This document shows positions 1 to 7,227 of a DNA stretch of 9,970 nucleotides, one piece after another. Made by a program: the position numbers and the translations under genes. The stretch's first letter is position 1. Every line of letters begins with the position of its first letter. Below the pieces are notes generated by a model. That model was not told the origin of the DNA, did not search any database, and saw only the letters and a program-made list of their open reading frames with translations. The DNA is from JAPHTQ01 sp051747405 (GTDB lineage Bacteria > Pseudomonadota > Gammaproteobacteria > Thiohalomonadales > Thiohalomonadaceae): assembly GCA_051747405.1 (NCBI GenBank), contig JBNJGC010000094.1, positions 1-9,970 of the forward strand, written 5' to 3'.

Positions 1-30
1 ATGGCCCGTATGTGGGAGGGAACAGCGTGA
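1..30 (+). CDS. 3' end of an unseen upstream gene
   Basis: Frame 1 is open from the first base to a TGA at 28-30, so only nine codons are visible (the last residues read WEGTA). The next gene starts on a GTG at 27-29 that overlaps this stop as GTGA, and its Shine-Dalgarno lies inside this frame. That is the same coupled layout as the next two junctions, which is the reason to read it as a gene tail. The ATG at base 1 is probably internal. The product cannot be identified. From the operon context a DNA methyltransferase or a small antitoxin-like gene would be plausible, but that is inference only. Confidence 0.35.
   Translation: MARMWEGTA
14..29 (+). promoter_or_regulatory. Shine-Dalgarno that sets the GTG start at 27
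   Basis: GGGAGGG at 14-20 sits six bases before the GTG at 27-29. An earlier in-frame GTG at 12 overlaps this ribosome-binding site and has no site of its own. Position 27 is therefore preferred, and it also gives the GTGA overlap with the upstream stop. Confidence 0.7.
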
Positions 31-605
31 GCGCCCCCGTCTGCTGGATCATCGCCGGCCCCAACGGGGCGGGTAAAAGTACCTTTGCACTGGAGTATCT
101 GCCGACATTGGCCGGTTGCCGGAACTTCGTTAACGCCGATCTGATCGCTGCCGGCTTGTCACCCTTGGCCCCCGAGCGGGAGCTGTTGGCAGCCAGTAGA
201 CTGTTTCTGCGGGAGATCGAAGATTATGTGACGGTCGGAGAGAGCTTTGCGTTTGAGACAACCCTCTCCGGCCGCACCTATCTGCGGCTGATTCAGCGAT
301 TGTTGCATGTGGGGTGGCGGGTGGAGTTGATCTATCTGGCACTGCCCAGTATGGAACTGTCGAAGCTGCGTGTCGCGGAACGGGTGGCCCATGGTGGACA
401 CAATATCCCGACCGCCGATATCGAGCGGCGTTTTCCACGCAGCCTCAACAACCTGTTCCATCACTATGGGCCGCTGGTCAGCCGTACGCGCTGTTTTGAC
501 AATGCGGGGCCGGTCCCGGAACTGATCTTCGAGCAACAGGGCGAAGAGCGTTTGGTAATCAATGAAGCGATGTTCAATACACTTTTTCAGGAGGCGGCCC
601 GATGA
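27..605 (+). CDS. Zeta-toxin-like P-loop kinase (COG4185-type)
   Basis: Predicted cytoplasmic nucleotide kinase of 192 residues. A Walker A motif GPNGAGKST is at residues 11-19, beginning almost at the N-terminus. NADLIAAGLSP follows at 36-46 and an FETTLSG segment at 76-82. A late GGHNIP...RR segment at about 123-135 carries basic residues typical of zeta-like kinases. From family knowledge, zeta/PezT toxins phosphorylate UDP-N-acetyl-amino sugars and block wall synthesis. The COG4185 branch is less well characterised, so substrate and toxicity here are inferred. The length fits a lone kinase domain with no fused antitoxin. The gene overlaps the upstream stop (GTGA) and the next start (ATGA), so it is co-translated with both neighbours. 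It could instead be a non-toxic regulatory kinase of the nuclease operon. The family call is firm; the toxin role is not. Confidence 0.87.
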   Translation: MSAPVCWIIAGPNGAGKSTFALEYLPTLAGCRNFVNADLIAAGLSPLAPERELLAASRLFLREIEDYVTVGESFAFETTLSGRTYLRLIQRLLHVGWRVELIYLALPSMELSKLRVAERVAHGGHNIPTADIERRFPRSLNNLFHHYGPLVSRTRCFDNAGPVPELIFEQQGEERLVINEAMFNTLFQEAAR

Positions 606-781
606 CACAGCCATCACACGATAGTTTGCAGGTGTTGGAGGCGCTGCGCAGGGCAGTGGAAAAGGCGCTGGAACGCAAACGCCGGCTGGGCCAGTATGCG
701 GTGATTTGGCAGGATGGCAAGCCGGTGATCCTGGGGGAAGAAGAGATGAAACCAACGGAAGGGAATGATGGCGCCACCTAA
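602..781 (+). CDS. 59-residue protein, possible partner of the zeta-like kinase
   Basis: A small gene starting on the ATGA overlap at 602-605. A perfect AGGAGG at 589-594 lies seven bases before the ATG, so translation is well supported. Residues 8-28 look like one charged helix (LQVLEALRRAVEKALERKRR). Then comes GQYAVIWQDGKPVIL at 30-44, which looks like a short beta hairpin, and an acidic tail. There is no signal peptide, membrane segment or cysteine. The last 17 bases overlap the helicase gene in another frame. I recall similar short proteins beside zeta-like kinases, and the position suggests an antitoxin or adaptor. This is inference, since antitoxins more often precede their toxin. The function is unknown. 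Confidence 0.82.
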   Translation: MTQPSHDSLQVLEALRRAVEKALERKRRLGQYAVIWQDGKPVILGEEEMKPTEGNDGAT

Positions 782-3700
782 GTCACGCAAACCGAAACAG
801 CTAACCGCCAAGGCCGACTTCCTCAAGAAGCTGGTGCTCAACCAGTGGGTGCTGACCCGCTTCGGTATCGACCCTTTTGATCAATACAGGGATGGCAGCC
901 AGAAGGTCCACCCGATATCAATTCTAAGCAAGAGTCTGCGTCATGCGCTGGCTGGCCTGGATGCCACACGGCACCATCACTACCTGCATGCTCTGCTCGG
1001 GCAGTGGCAGCCGACGTGGCGCTACAGCGAAGAGCAGCTGAAGCAGTTTGACGCCAACATTGTTGCTCATACCGATGCGCTCAACGAGATCCGCGACGAG
1101 CCCCTGCAGTGGAAATATTTCCAGTGGCTGACGCTGCTGTTCGTGGAGATCTATCTGCACGAGTACTTCACCCACCGGGCCGACCTGCTCGATAGCCTCA
1201 ATCTGCATGTGGAGGCCTTCAACGATTACTGGAGTGGCAAGGGCTACCTGACCGGTATCGAGCCCTATGGCATGGAGGAGCTGAACAAGCTCTGTCTGCA
1301 AAACGCCACCGGCAGTGGCAAAACGCTGCTGATGCATGTGAACCTGCGCCAGTTCCGCCACTACGCTGGGCAGGTCGGCAAGGTGAATGATTATGGCCAG
1401 ATCATCCTGATCACCCCTAACGATCGGCTCACTGCACAGCACCTGCAGGAGTTCACGGAGAGCGGGCTGGATGCCGAGCGCCTGACCCAGGATACCGGTG
1501 ACCTCTTCAGTGGCGAGCGCAAGTCGCTGCGCCGCCTGTCGGTGACCGAGATCACCAAGCTGGGTGCCGAGCAGGGCAAAAAGACCATGGCCGTGGACAG
1601 CTTTGGCGATGGCAACCTGCTGCTGGTGGACGAGGGCCACCGAGGACTGGGCTCCGCCAGGGAAGAGAAGGGGTGGCTCTCCCATCGCCAGAAACTGGCC
1701 GGACGGGGATTCACCTTTGAGTACTCCGCCACCTTCAAGGAGGCGGTGGTCGCCGCCAAGGATGCGGACGTGGAGCAGGCCTACGCCAAAAGCATCCTCT
1801 TCGATTATGGTTACCGCTACTTTTACGAAGATGGCTACGGCAAGGACTACCGTATCTTCAACCTGCCGGAGAAGCTGGAGCAGCACCGCTGGAACTACCT
1901 CACCGCCGCGCTGGTGGCCTTCTACCAGCAGCAGAGGCTCTACGGGGATCGTAAGGGGCAGTTCCGCCCCTATAACCTGACCTCGCCCCTGTGGGTCTTC
2001 GTTGGCGCCAGTGTGGTGAAGGATGATGGCAAGCGTGAGAGTGCTAGGAACTATGAGGAGCGTGCCTCGGACGTGGCGAAGATCCTCCGCTTTATGGCTT
2101 GGTTTACCGCCGAGCGGGCAGAGGCGGTCGATGCCCTGAATGCGGTGATCTACGGTAATGCCAAGGGGGCGGGGCTGGTCGATGAACAGGGCAATGATAT
2201 TTTTGCCGGCAACTTCCCCTATCTGCATGAGCTGAAACTGGATGCCAATCAGCTCTATGCCGATATCCTGCTGCAGGTATTCCGCTCTCAGGGTGGTGGC
2301 ACGCTGGTGGTGGATCGAATCACCGGCGATTCCGGTGAGCTGTTGCTCAAGGTGGCGGATAACGAGACCCCCTTTGGCCTCATCAATGTGGGCGATGCGC
2401 CGGGGCTGGCTGAGCATCTTGAAAATGCCGGGCTGACGCATGTAGAGGTGCGCAAATCGGAGTTCGAGAGCCCGATCTTTGCCGAGGTCCATGCCGAGCA
2501 CTCGCCGGTAAACATCCTCATCGGCTCAAAGAAATTCATCGAGGGCTGGAACTGCTGGCGAGTCTCCTCCATGGGCCTGATGAACACTGGTAAGAAGGAG
2601 GGCTCACAGATTATCCAGCTCTTCGGTCGAGGTGTGCGCCTCAAGGGGAAGGGGATGAGCCTGATGCGCTCCAGCCGGCTAGAGCCCACCACGGCGCCTA
2701 AGCATATCCACCTGCTGGAGACATTGAACGTCTTCGGTGTCGGTGCCGACTTCATGACCACCTTCCGCGACTTCCTCAAGGACGAAGGGCTGCCGGGTAA
2801 CGATAACCCCGAGATCATCACCGTTAAGCTCAACGTCACTCAAGACGTGGGCAAGGGGCTGAAGATGCTCCGCCCCAAGGTGCGCAAGGACAGTAACCAA
2901 ATCTACTCCTTCCCCAAGCATGGGCCGTTGGTGCGTTTCGGCGGTAATGGGGCCGATCTGGGTCTGCCACCCGACATCACGGTGAAGAATCGCAAGATCA
3001 TCCTCGATCGCTATCCGCGTCTGGAGGCGATTCAGGCCGATGGTCTGTCGCAGAACCAGGCGGCGGCTTTAGCCACCCGAATCCACACGGCGGTGTTTGA
3101 TGCGCTGCGCCTCTCCTTCCTCGATATGGACAGGCTCTATCTTGACCTGAGTCGATATACCTTCCAGCGAGGCTATGCCAACCTGTTGGTAGAGCCCTCT
3201 AGTGAACGCCTGCGAGCGCTGTTGGCCTCGAATGCCTGGTATGAGCTGCGCATCCCGCCGGGCTTCTGGGAACTGAAGGCGGAGAACTTCCGCCTCTGGC
3301 AACAACTGGCGCTGGAGCTGCTGAGCCTGTTGGCAGACAGGGTCTACAACTACCATAAGCGGGCCTATCTGGAACCGCGTCTGGAGCTGGTCTCTCTGAA
3401 GGATGCCGATGGCAACATGCCCACCGATGATGAGTACAAGCTGATCGTCGATGGCTCTGAGTCGGCGCTTATCGATGACATTCGGGCACTGCGCAAGGCC
3501 TTCGATGAAGACGGCAAGGATTCCTTTGAGTCCAGCTATGTGGATGGTGTGGATGGCACCCGACTGGGGATTCATCTCTACAACCCACTGCTCTCGGCGC
3601 GGAGCAATCGCATCAAGATCCAGCCGGTAGCCCTGGAGGAGAGCGAGTTCCAGTTCGTCGAGGATCTGAAAACGTGGATCACCGCCAACCAAGCACGGCT

Positions 3701-4091
3701 GGAGGCCAGCGGCGAGCAGCTCTACCTGCTGCGCAACATGGTGCGCCACGGGATCGGCTTCTTCGAGGCGGGAGGCTTCTGGCCCGACTTCATCCTCTGG
3801 CGGGTGCATGGCGACAAGCAGAAGATCGTCTTTATCGACCCCCACGGTCTGCAACATGAAGGTCCGGGGAGCGAGAAGATCGAGTTTGCCGAGCGTATCA
3901 AGGAAGTTGAAACCCGCTTGAAGGATAAAGATGTGATCTTGGAGAGTGTCATCCTTGGCCCACCGAAATCGAGCCGCACAGAGATTGCTTCACGCTGGAA
4001 AATGACAGATCGGGAGCTTACGGAGAGGCATGTCCTGTTTATGGGCGATGCGGACTATATGACTCAGCTGATGGCCATTTCGCGAAAATAA
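765..4091 (+). CDS. SF2 helicase-nuclease, type III restriction Res-like
   Basis: A large ATP-dependent DNA helicase/translocase (1108 residues) with a C-terminal nuclease-like region, similar to Res subunits of type III restriction systems. Visible motifs are Walker A ATGSGKT at 181-187 (K186), motif II as DEGH at 289-292 rather than DEAH, motif III SAT at 321-323, EGWNC at 593-597 and motif VI QLFGRGVR at 618-625. Near the C-terminus, PDF at 1007-1009 followed by IDPHG at 1024-1028 matches the spacing of a PD-(D/E)XK core. A histidine stands where the catalytic lysine is expected. About 180 residues precede Walker A, and a long middle region (about 650-980) is unassigned. ATG codons at 765 and 768 are both possible; the GGAAGGGA just before them does not decide. 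The gene overlaps the 59-residue gene, so expression is coupled. A DNA methyltransferase partner is not in view. An alternative is a related defence helicase outside classical type III restriction. Confidence 0.88.
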   Translation: MMAPPKSRKPKQLTAKADFLKKLVLNQWVLTRFGIDPFDQYRDGSQKVHPISILSKSLRHALAGLDATRHHHYLHALLGQWQPTWRYSEEQLKQFDANIVAHTDALNEIRDEPLQWKYFQWLTLLFVEIYLHEYFTHRADLLDSLNLHVEAFNDYWSGKGYLTGIEPYGMEELNKLCLQNATGSGKTLLMHVNLRQFRHYAGQVGKVNDYGQIILITPNDRLTAQHLQEFTESGLDAERLTQDTGDLFSGERKSLRRLSVTEITKLGAEQGKKTMAVDSFGDGNLLLVDEGHRGLGSAREEKGWLSHRQKLAGRGFTFEYSATFKEAVVAAKDADVEQAYAKSILFDYGYRYFYEDGYGKDYRIFNLPEKLEQHRWNYLTAALVAFYQQQRLYGDRKGQFRPYNLTSPLWVFVGASVVKDDGKRESARNYEERASDVAKILRFMAWFTAERAEAVDALNAVIYGNAKGAGLVDEQGNDIFAGNFPYLHELKLDANQLYADILLQVFRSQGGGTLVVDRITGDSGELLLKVADNETPFGLINVGDAPGLAEHLENAGLTHVEVRKSEFESPIFAEVHAEHSPVNILIGSKKFIEGWNCWRVSSMGLMNTGKKEGSQIIQLFGRGVRLKGKGMSLMRSSRLEPTTAPKHIHLLETLNVFGVGADFMTTFRDFLKDEGLPGNDNPEIITVKLNVTQDVGKGLKMLRPKVRKDSNQIYSFPKHGPLVRFGGNGADLGLPPDITVKNRKIILDRYPRLEAIQADGLSQNQAAALATRIHTAVFDALRLSFLDMDRLYLDLSRYTFQRGYANLLVEPSSERLRALLASNAWYELRIPPGFWELKAENFRLWQQLALELLSLLADRVYNYHKRAYLEPRLELVSLKDADGNMPTDDEYKLIVDGSESALIDDIRALRKAFDEDGKDSFESSYVDGVDGTRLGIHLYNPLLSARSNRIKIQPVALEESEFQFVEDLKTWITANQARLEASGEQLYLLRNMVRHGIGFFEAGGFWPDFILWRVHGDKQKIVFIDPHGLQHEGPGSEKIEFAERIKEVETRLKDKDVILESVILGPPKSSRTEIASRWKMTDRELTERHVLFMGDADYMTQLMAISRK

Positions 4092-4131
4092 GGCGTATGG
4101 CTGGTGTGAGTCGTAAGAACTCACCGACGCC
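4092..4131 (+). terminator. Weak hairpin after the helicase gene
   Basis: GTGAGT at 4106-4111 pairs perfectly with ACTCAC at 4119-4124 across a seven-base loop. GGCGT at 4092-4096 can pair with ACGCC at 4127-4131. There is no T-run, and the arms between the two stems are uneven. It may help end transcription between convergent genes, but it is not a canonical intrinsic terminator. Confidence 0.25.
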
Positions 4132-4137
4132 TTGCCA

Positions 4138-4262
4138 GTCCACAAGCCTCATCGACTGTGTTGCACTCGCTTGAATTAGAATGACTAGTCCTGCGCTCGT
4201 GCGCCTTGCCGATGAGGCTTATGGACCGGCTGAGAGTGACATTATTTCCCGCATGGACCACT
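4138..4262 (-). repeat. Palindromic intergenic element, copy 1 (lacks one terminal arm)
   Basis: Bases 4222-4262 are identical over 41 bases to 8478-8518. Beside them, 4138-4154 pairs with 4210-4226 over 16 of 17 bases and encloses a 55-base core. Read on the minus strand, the core carries GCAAGGCGC (4209-4201), GCGCAGG (4196-4190) and GTGCAAC (4166-4160). The same blocks occur in the same order in the copy at 8345-8518. The stem sequence differs between copies, yet pairing is kept. Beyond TTGTGGAC the second terminal arm found in the other copy is missing, so this copy appears truncated. It fills the gap between convergent genes and could fold in either transcript. Confidence 0.8.
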
Positions 4263-4272
4263 AAATAGGAGT

Positions 4273-4423
4273 TCCGAATGCCAGAACACTTTGCCGTTAC
4301 GAGGTTCCCACACGCCTGCCAGGACACGCAGTGAATACATCCCTGTATGCTCGGCGACCGCGTCCCTGCGGTCGACGGTCCTGTCAGGCGTGTGGGAACC
4401 TCCCAAGTGTACTGGTATTCGGA
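4273..4423. repeat. Second nested palindromic intergenic element
   Basis: The outer arms 4273-4291 and 4405-4423 are inverted repeats (17 of 19 match). The inner arms 4302-4325 and 4378-4401 match over 23 of 24 bases, starting AGGTTCCCACACGCCTG. The core between them has two small hairpins. One is around 4334-4347 (ATAC...GTAT). The other has CGACCGC pairing with GCGGTCG around 4355-4375. Their loops share the bases TCCCTG. The sequence is unrelated to the neighbouring element. I recall similar cores as dispersed repeats in gammaproteobacterial genomes, but cannot name a family. It lies just past the 3' end of the GGDEF-EAL gene and could act as a terminator or mRNA end-protecting structure. 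It has no coding capacity. Confidence 0.8.
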
Positions 4424-4431
4424 TCGCTTAT

Positions 4432-7227
4432 TTAGATAAGTTGGTTCAGCTCGTCGAGTAGTTGGTTGTGTAGTTCGCTCAATCGGGTGTGCTTGTCCTT
4501 GGCGTAGTGGCCGGCGGCGGTGTCGTGCAGAAGCTGCTGTGCGGTCTGGTGAATGGCACTGTGGCTCTTCTCGATCCGGCGCAGGGTCGTTCCGTTTTCG
4601 GTGTAGTTGATGGCGTCGGTTCTCAGCCACTCGCCAAAGCGGCATTGGCTCTCATCCAGCTCCGGTGGGGTGGAGGTTTCGGGGGATTTGATGAACTCTT
4701 CGACCATGCGCATCCAGTGGCGGTGTTCTACGATGGCGTAGAGGATGGTCCAGTCCTTGTGGTGGAGTGGGCTGGTACTTCGCCAGGAGGGGGGCGGGGT
4801 GTAGTGCTGACACCACGCCCCTACCTCGTCTGCGCGCATCGGCCTGGCGATGCCGTAGCCCTGGGCGACGCGGCAGCCGAGCTGGATCAGCAGCTCGCCG
4901 TGTTTGACACTCTCCACCCCTTCGGCCACGACGTTGCAGCGGAAGGCGCGGGCCAGTCCCATCGCCGCCTCAAGGATGGAGAAGCTGGCGCTGTCGTAGA
5001 GCATGTCCATGACGAAGCTTCGGTCAATCTTCAGGGTATCCACGGGCAGGCTCTTGAGGTAGCCCAGTGTGGAGTAGCCGGTGCCGAAGTCATCCAGCGC
5101 CACTTGTATGCCGAGCCGGTGCCAGCGGTTGATCACCTCGCGTGCGCTGTTGATGTCTTCGAGCACGTTGGTTTCCAGTATCTCAAGCTCGACCCTGGAG
5201 GGGCTGATCGCAGGGAATTCACTCAGCAAGGACTCAAGCAGTTTGGATGTGTGGTCAGACTTGAGTTCATGGGCGCTGACGTTGATGGAGAGGCCAATGT
5301 TATGGCCCTGCTGTTGCCACTGGTTCATCTGGCGAAAGGCCGTATTGAATACCCACTCGCCGAGCTCCAGCATCAATTCGCTACTGTGGTTGATGTAGGG
5401 GAGAAACCGCCCTGGCGGGAGTAGCCCCTCTTCGGGGTGGTTCCAGCGCAGCAGCGCCTCAAAGCTGGCGACTTCACCGGTGGGCATGTCCACCTTGGGT
5501 TGGTAGTAGAGCTCGAGTTCATCCCGGGCGAGTGCTTGGCGAAGCCCTTCGATGATGCGCAGCTGTTCCCGGCTGGCGTTGTCGTCTTCCACACTGTAGT
5601 AGGCGTACTGGTCTTTGCCGGCGCCTTTGGACTCATACATGGCGTGGTCGGCCTGGCGAAGGAGCGCCTCCGGCCCGATCTCCTCTGCCTGGGGGTAGAA
5701 GGTGATGCCGATACTGGCGGAGACCTTGAGCTGTGTCGATTGGTAGGCGACGGCTTGTCGCAGATCATGCATCAGCCGCTGCAGCAGGATATTGAGTTCA
5801 CTCTCCTCGGTCAGGTCGGTGACGGCGATGGCAAATTCGTCACCGCCCAGGCGCGCCACGACATCTTCACTCCGCAGCATGGATCGCATCCGCTCTGCCA
5901 TGGTGACAAGAAGGTAGTCGCCCGCTTCGTGGCCATAGCGGTCATTGACCTCTTTAAACCCGTCCAGATCGATATAGAGCAGGGCGAGCAGGGTATCCTT
6001 GCGCTTGCTGTGATGCATCGCCTGCTGGATGAGTTCGCTGAAGAGAAAGCGGTTGGGCAGTCCGGTCAGGCTGTCGTGCGCTGCGCTGTGTTTAAGCTCC
6101 TCTTCGTGCATGACCTGCTTGGTGATATCCGAGTGTGTGCCGATCATGCGCAGTGGTGTGCCGTCGGCGTCGCGTTCGACCACCATGCCCCGGTCGAGTA
6201 TCCAGATATAGTCACCGTTTTTACAGCGGATACGGTGCTGACTGATGTAGTGGTCGCTCTCTCCCTCCAGGTATCGCCGAAGGTCGTCGTAGGCCGACGA
6301 CAAGTCCTCTGGATGGACCCGTGAGCTCCACTCTTCGAGGCGGTTTTCGATCTCATCCTCGTCAAAGCCGAGCATTCTCTTCCACTGTGGGGAGAAGTAG
6401 ACGATCCGGTTCTTGATGTCCCAGTCCCAGAGGCCGTCGCCACTCCCCTCGACAGCGAATTTCCAGCGCAGCTCACTCTGTTTGAGCTGCCGCTGTGATT
6501 CACGCACCGAGTCGAGCATATGGTTCATGGCCTCGGAGAGGGTGTTCAATTCGGTCGGGTGGTAGGCCGGTATCGCCGTGGCGGGAAGCCCGCTCTCATC
6601 GGCGGCCTTGACGATCGCTACGATGTCGGAGACGGGTTTGAGCACATAGCGGCGCAGGGTGGCAAACAGCAAAAGGATCAACACGGCGGTGATGGAGAGG
6701 GTGTTAAGCAAGCCATCGCTGACGATATCTTTCAGCTCGCGCATCATCTTTGTATCGGTGACGCAAACCGTGAGTACGCCAATCGGTTTTTGCGGTGAAG
6801 AGAGAAGCGGTACCGAGTCGGTGTAGTAGCAGCTATCCAGTACCTCCCGGTGGGCGGGGTTGTCGGGATCGTAGTCAGTCGCGGTCCCGTCGGTCCGGCG
6901 CAGTTTTCCGCTGATGTAGCTCTCCTGACCGAGGATCTCTCCCATATTGTAGTCTTTGATGACGATCGCCTTGGCGTCGTACCGCTCCAACTCGCTTAGA
7001 ATGAGGTTGTTGTACTCATTGACCGCATAGGCTTCGACTAAATCACTGACGGTGGATTGTAGTGCGTTCAGGCTGCGCAATGACTCCTGTTCGATCTGGT
7101 TTTGCAGCCGCTGCTTGGTCGTGTAGTAGTGAGAGGCGGCATGAGTGCCCATGACGGTAACGACAGAGACCACGATGACCAGCGCCACCGTGGTGTAGAG
7201 CGAGTGGTTGCGCAGCCTCAATTTCAT
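4432..7227 (-). CDS. Membrane sensor PAS-GGDEF-EAL protein with C-terminal CZB domain
   Basis: A cyclic-di-GMP turnover enzyme of 931 residues. Order: TM1 about 11-28, periplasmic sensor about 29-171, TM2 about 172-191, HAMP about 192-245, PAS about 252-375, GGDEF about 385-545, EAL about 560-800, CZB about 825-931. The cyclase motif GGDEF (461-465) is intact, with an inhibitory-site RxxD at 452-455 exactly five residues before it. The phosphodiesterase motifs EALL (590-593) and DDFGTG (712-717), plus KID and EGVES, are intact. Both activities are therefore possible. The tail has HxxW (H835...W838), CRFGEW (C862) and HSAIH (H889, H893), the His/Cys/His/His pattern of chemoreceptor zinc-binding domains. 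The start overlaps the stop of the binding-protein gene as ATGA and lacks a clear Shine-Dalgarno, so translation is probably coupled. The partner receptor and the zinc domain suggest two separate inputs. Which activity dominates cannot be read from sequence. Confidence 0.95.
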   Translation of the reverse strand: MKLRLRNHSLYTTVALVIVVSVVTVMGTHAASHYYTTKQRLQNQIEQESLRSLNALQSTVSDLVEAYAVNEYNNLILSELERYDAKAIVIKDYNMGEILGQESYISGKLRRTDGTATDYDPDNPAHREVLDSCYYTDSVPLLSSPQKPIGVLTVCVTDTKMMRELKDIVSDGLLNTLSITAVLILLLFATLRRYVLKPVSDIVAIVKAADESGLPATAIPAYHPTELNTLSEAMNHMLDSVRESQRQLKQSELRWKFAVEGSGDGLWDWDIKNRIVYFSPQWKRMLGFDEDEIENRLEEWSSRVHPEDLSSAYDDLRRYLEGESDHYISQHRIRCKNGDYIWILDRGMVVERDADGTPLRMIGTHSDITKQVMHEEELKHSAAHDSLTGLPNRFLFSELIQQAMHHSKRKDTLLALLYIDLDGFKEVNDRYGHEAGDYLLVTMAERMRSMLRSEDVVARLGGDEFAIAVTDLTEESELNILLQRLMHDLRQAVAYQSTQLKVSASIGITFYPQAEEIGPEALLRQADHAMYESKGAGKDQYAYYSVEDDNASREQLRIIEGLRQALARDELELYYQPKVDMPTGEVASFEALLRWNHPEEGLLPPGRFLPYINHSSELMLELGEWVFNTAFRQMNQWQQQGHNIGLSINVSAHELKSDHTSKLLESLLSEFPAISPSRVELEILETNVLEDINSAREVINRWHRLGIQVALDDFGTGYSTLGYLKSLPVDTLKIDRSFVMDMLYDSASFSILEAAMGLARAFRCNVVAEGVESVKHGELLIQLGCRVAQGYGIARPMRADEVGAWCQHYTPPPSWRSTSPLHHKDWTILYAIVEHRHWMRMVEEFIKSPETSTPPELDESQCRFGEWLRTDAINYTENGTTLRRIEKSHSAIHQTAQQLLHDTAAGHYAKDKHTRLSELHNQLLDELNQLI

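Noticed and set aside
12..26. Upstream GTG start for the zeta-like kinase
   Set aside because: This GTG overlaps the GGGAGGG ribosome-binding site that serves the GTG at 27 and has no site of its own.
159..755. Minus-strand open frame of 198 residues
   Set aside because: It is antisense to the zeta-like kinase and 59-residue genes, which have clear motifs and ribosome-binding sites. No domain is visible.
924..2501. Long minus-strand open frame of 525 residues
   Set aside because: It lies antisense inside the helicase gene, whose motifs are all intact. The translation has no recognisable domain, and GC-rich codon bias commonly leaves such antisense frames open.
4092..4431. CRISPR array
   Set aside because: The repeats are inverted nested arms, not regularly spaced direct repeats with spacers.
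4121..4645. Minus-strand frame of 174 residues covering the repeat region
   Set aside because: It overlaps the 3' end of the GGDEF-EAL gene in another frame and runs through palindromic repeats. It looks like chance.
4489..5424. Plus-strand open frame of 311 residues, and similar ones at 5437-6324 and 7359-8186
   Set aside because: They mirror the minus-strand GGDEF-EAL and receptor genes. The real strand carries complete catalytic motifs, and these frames show none.
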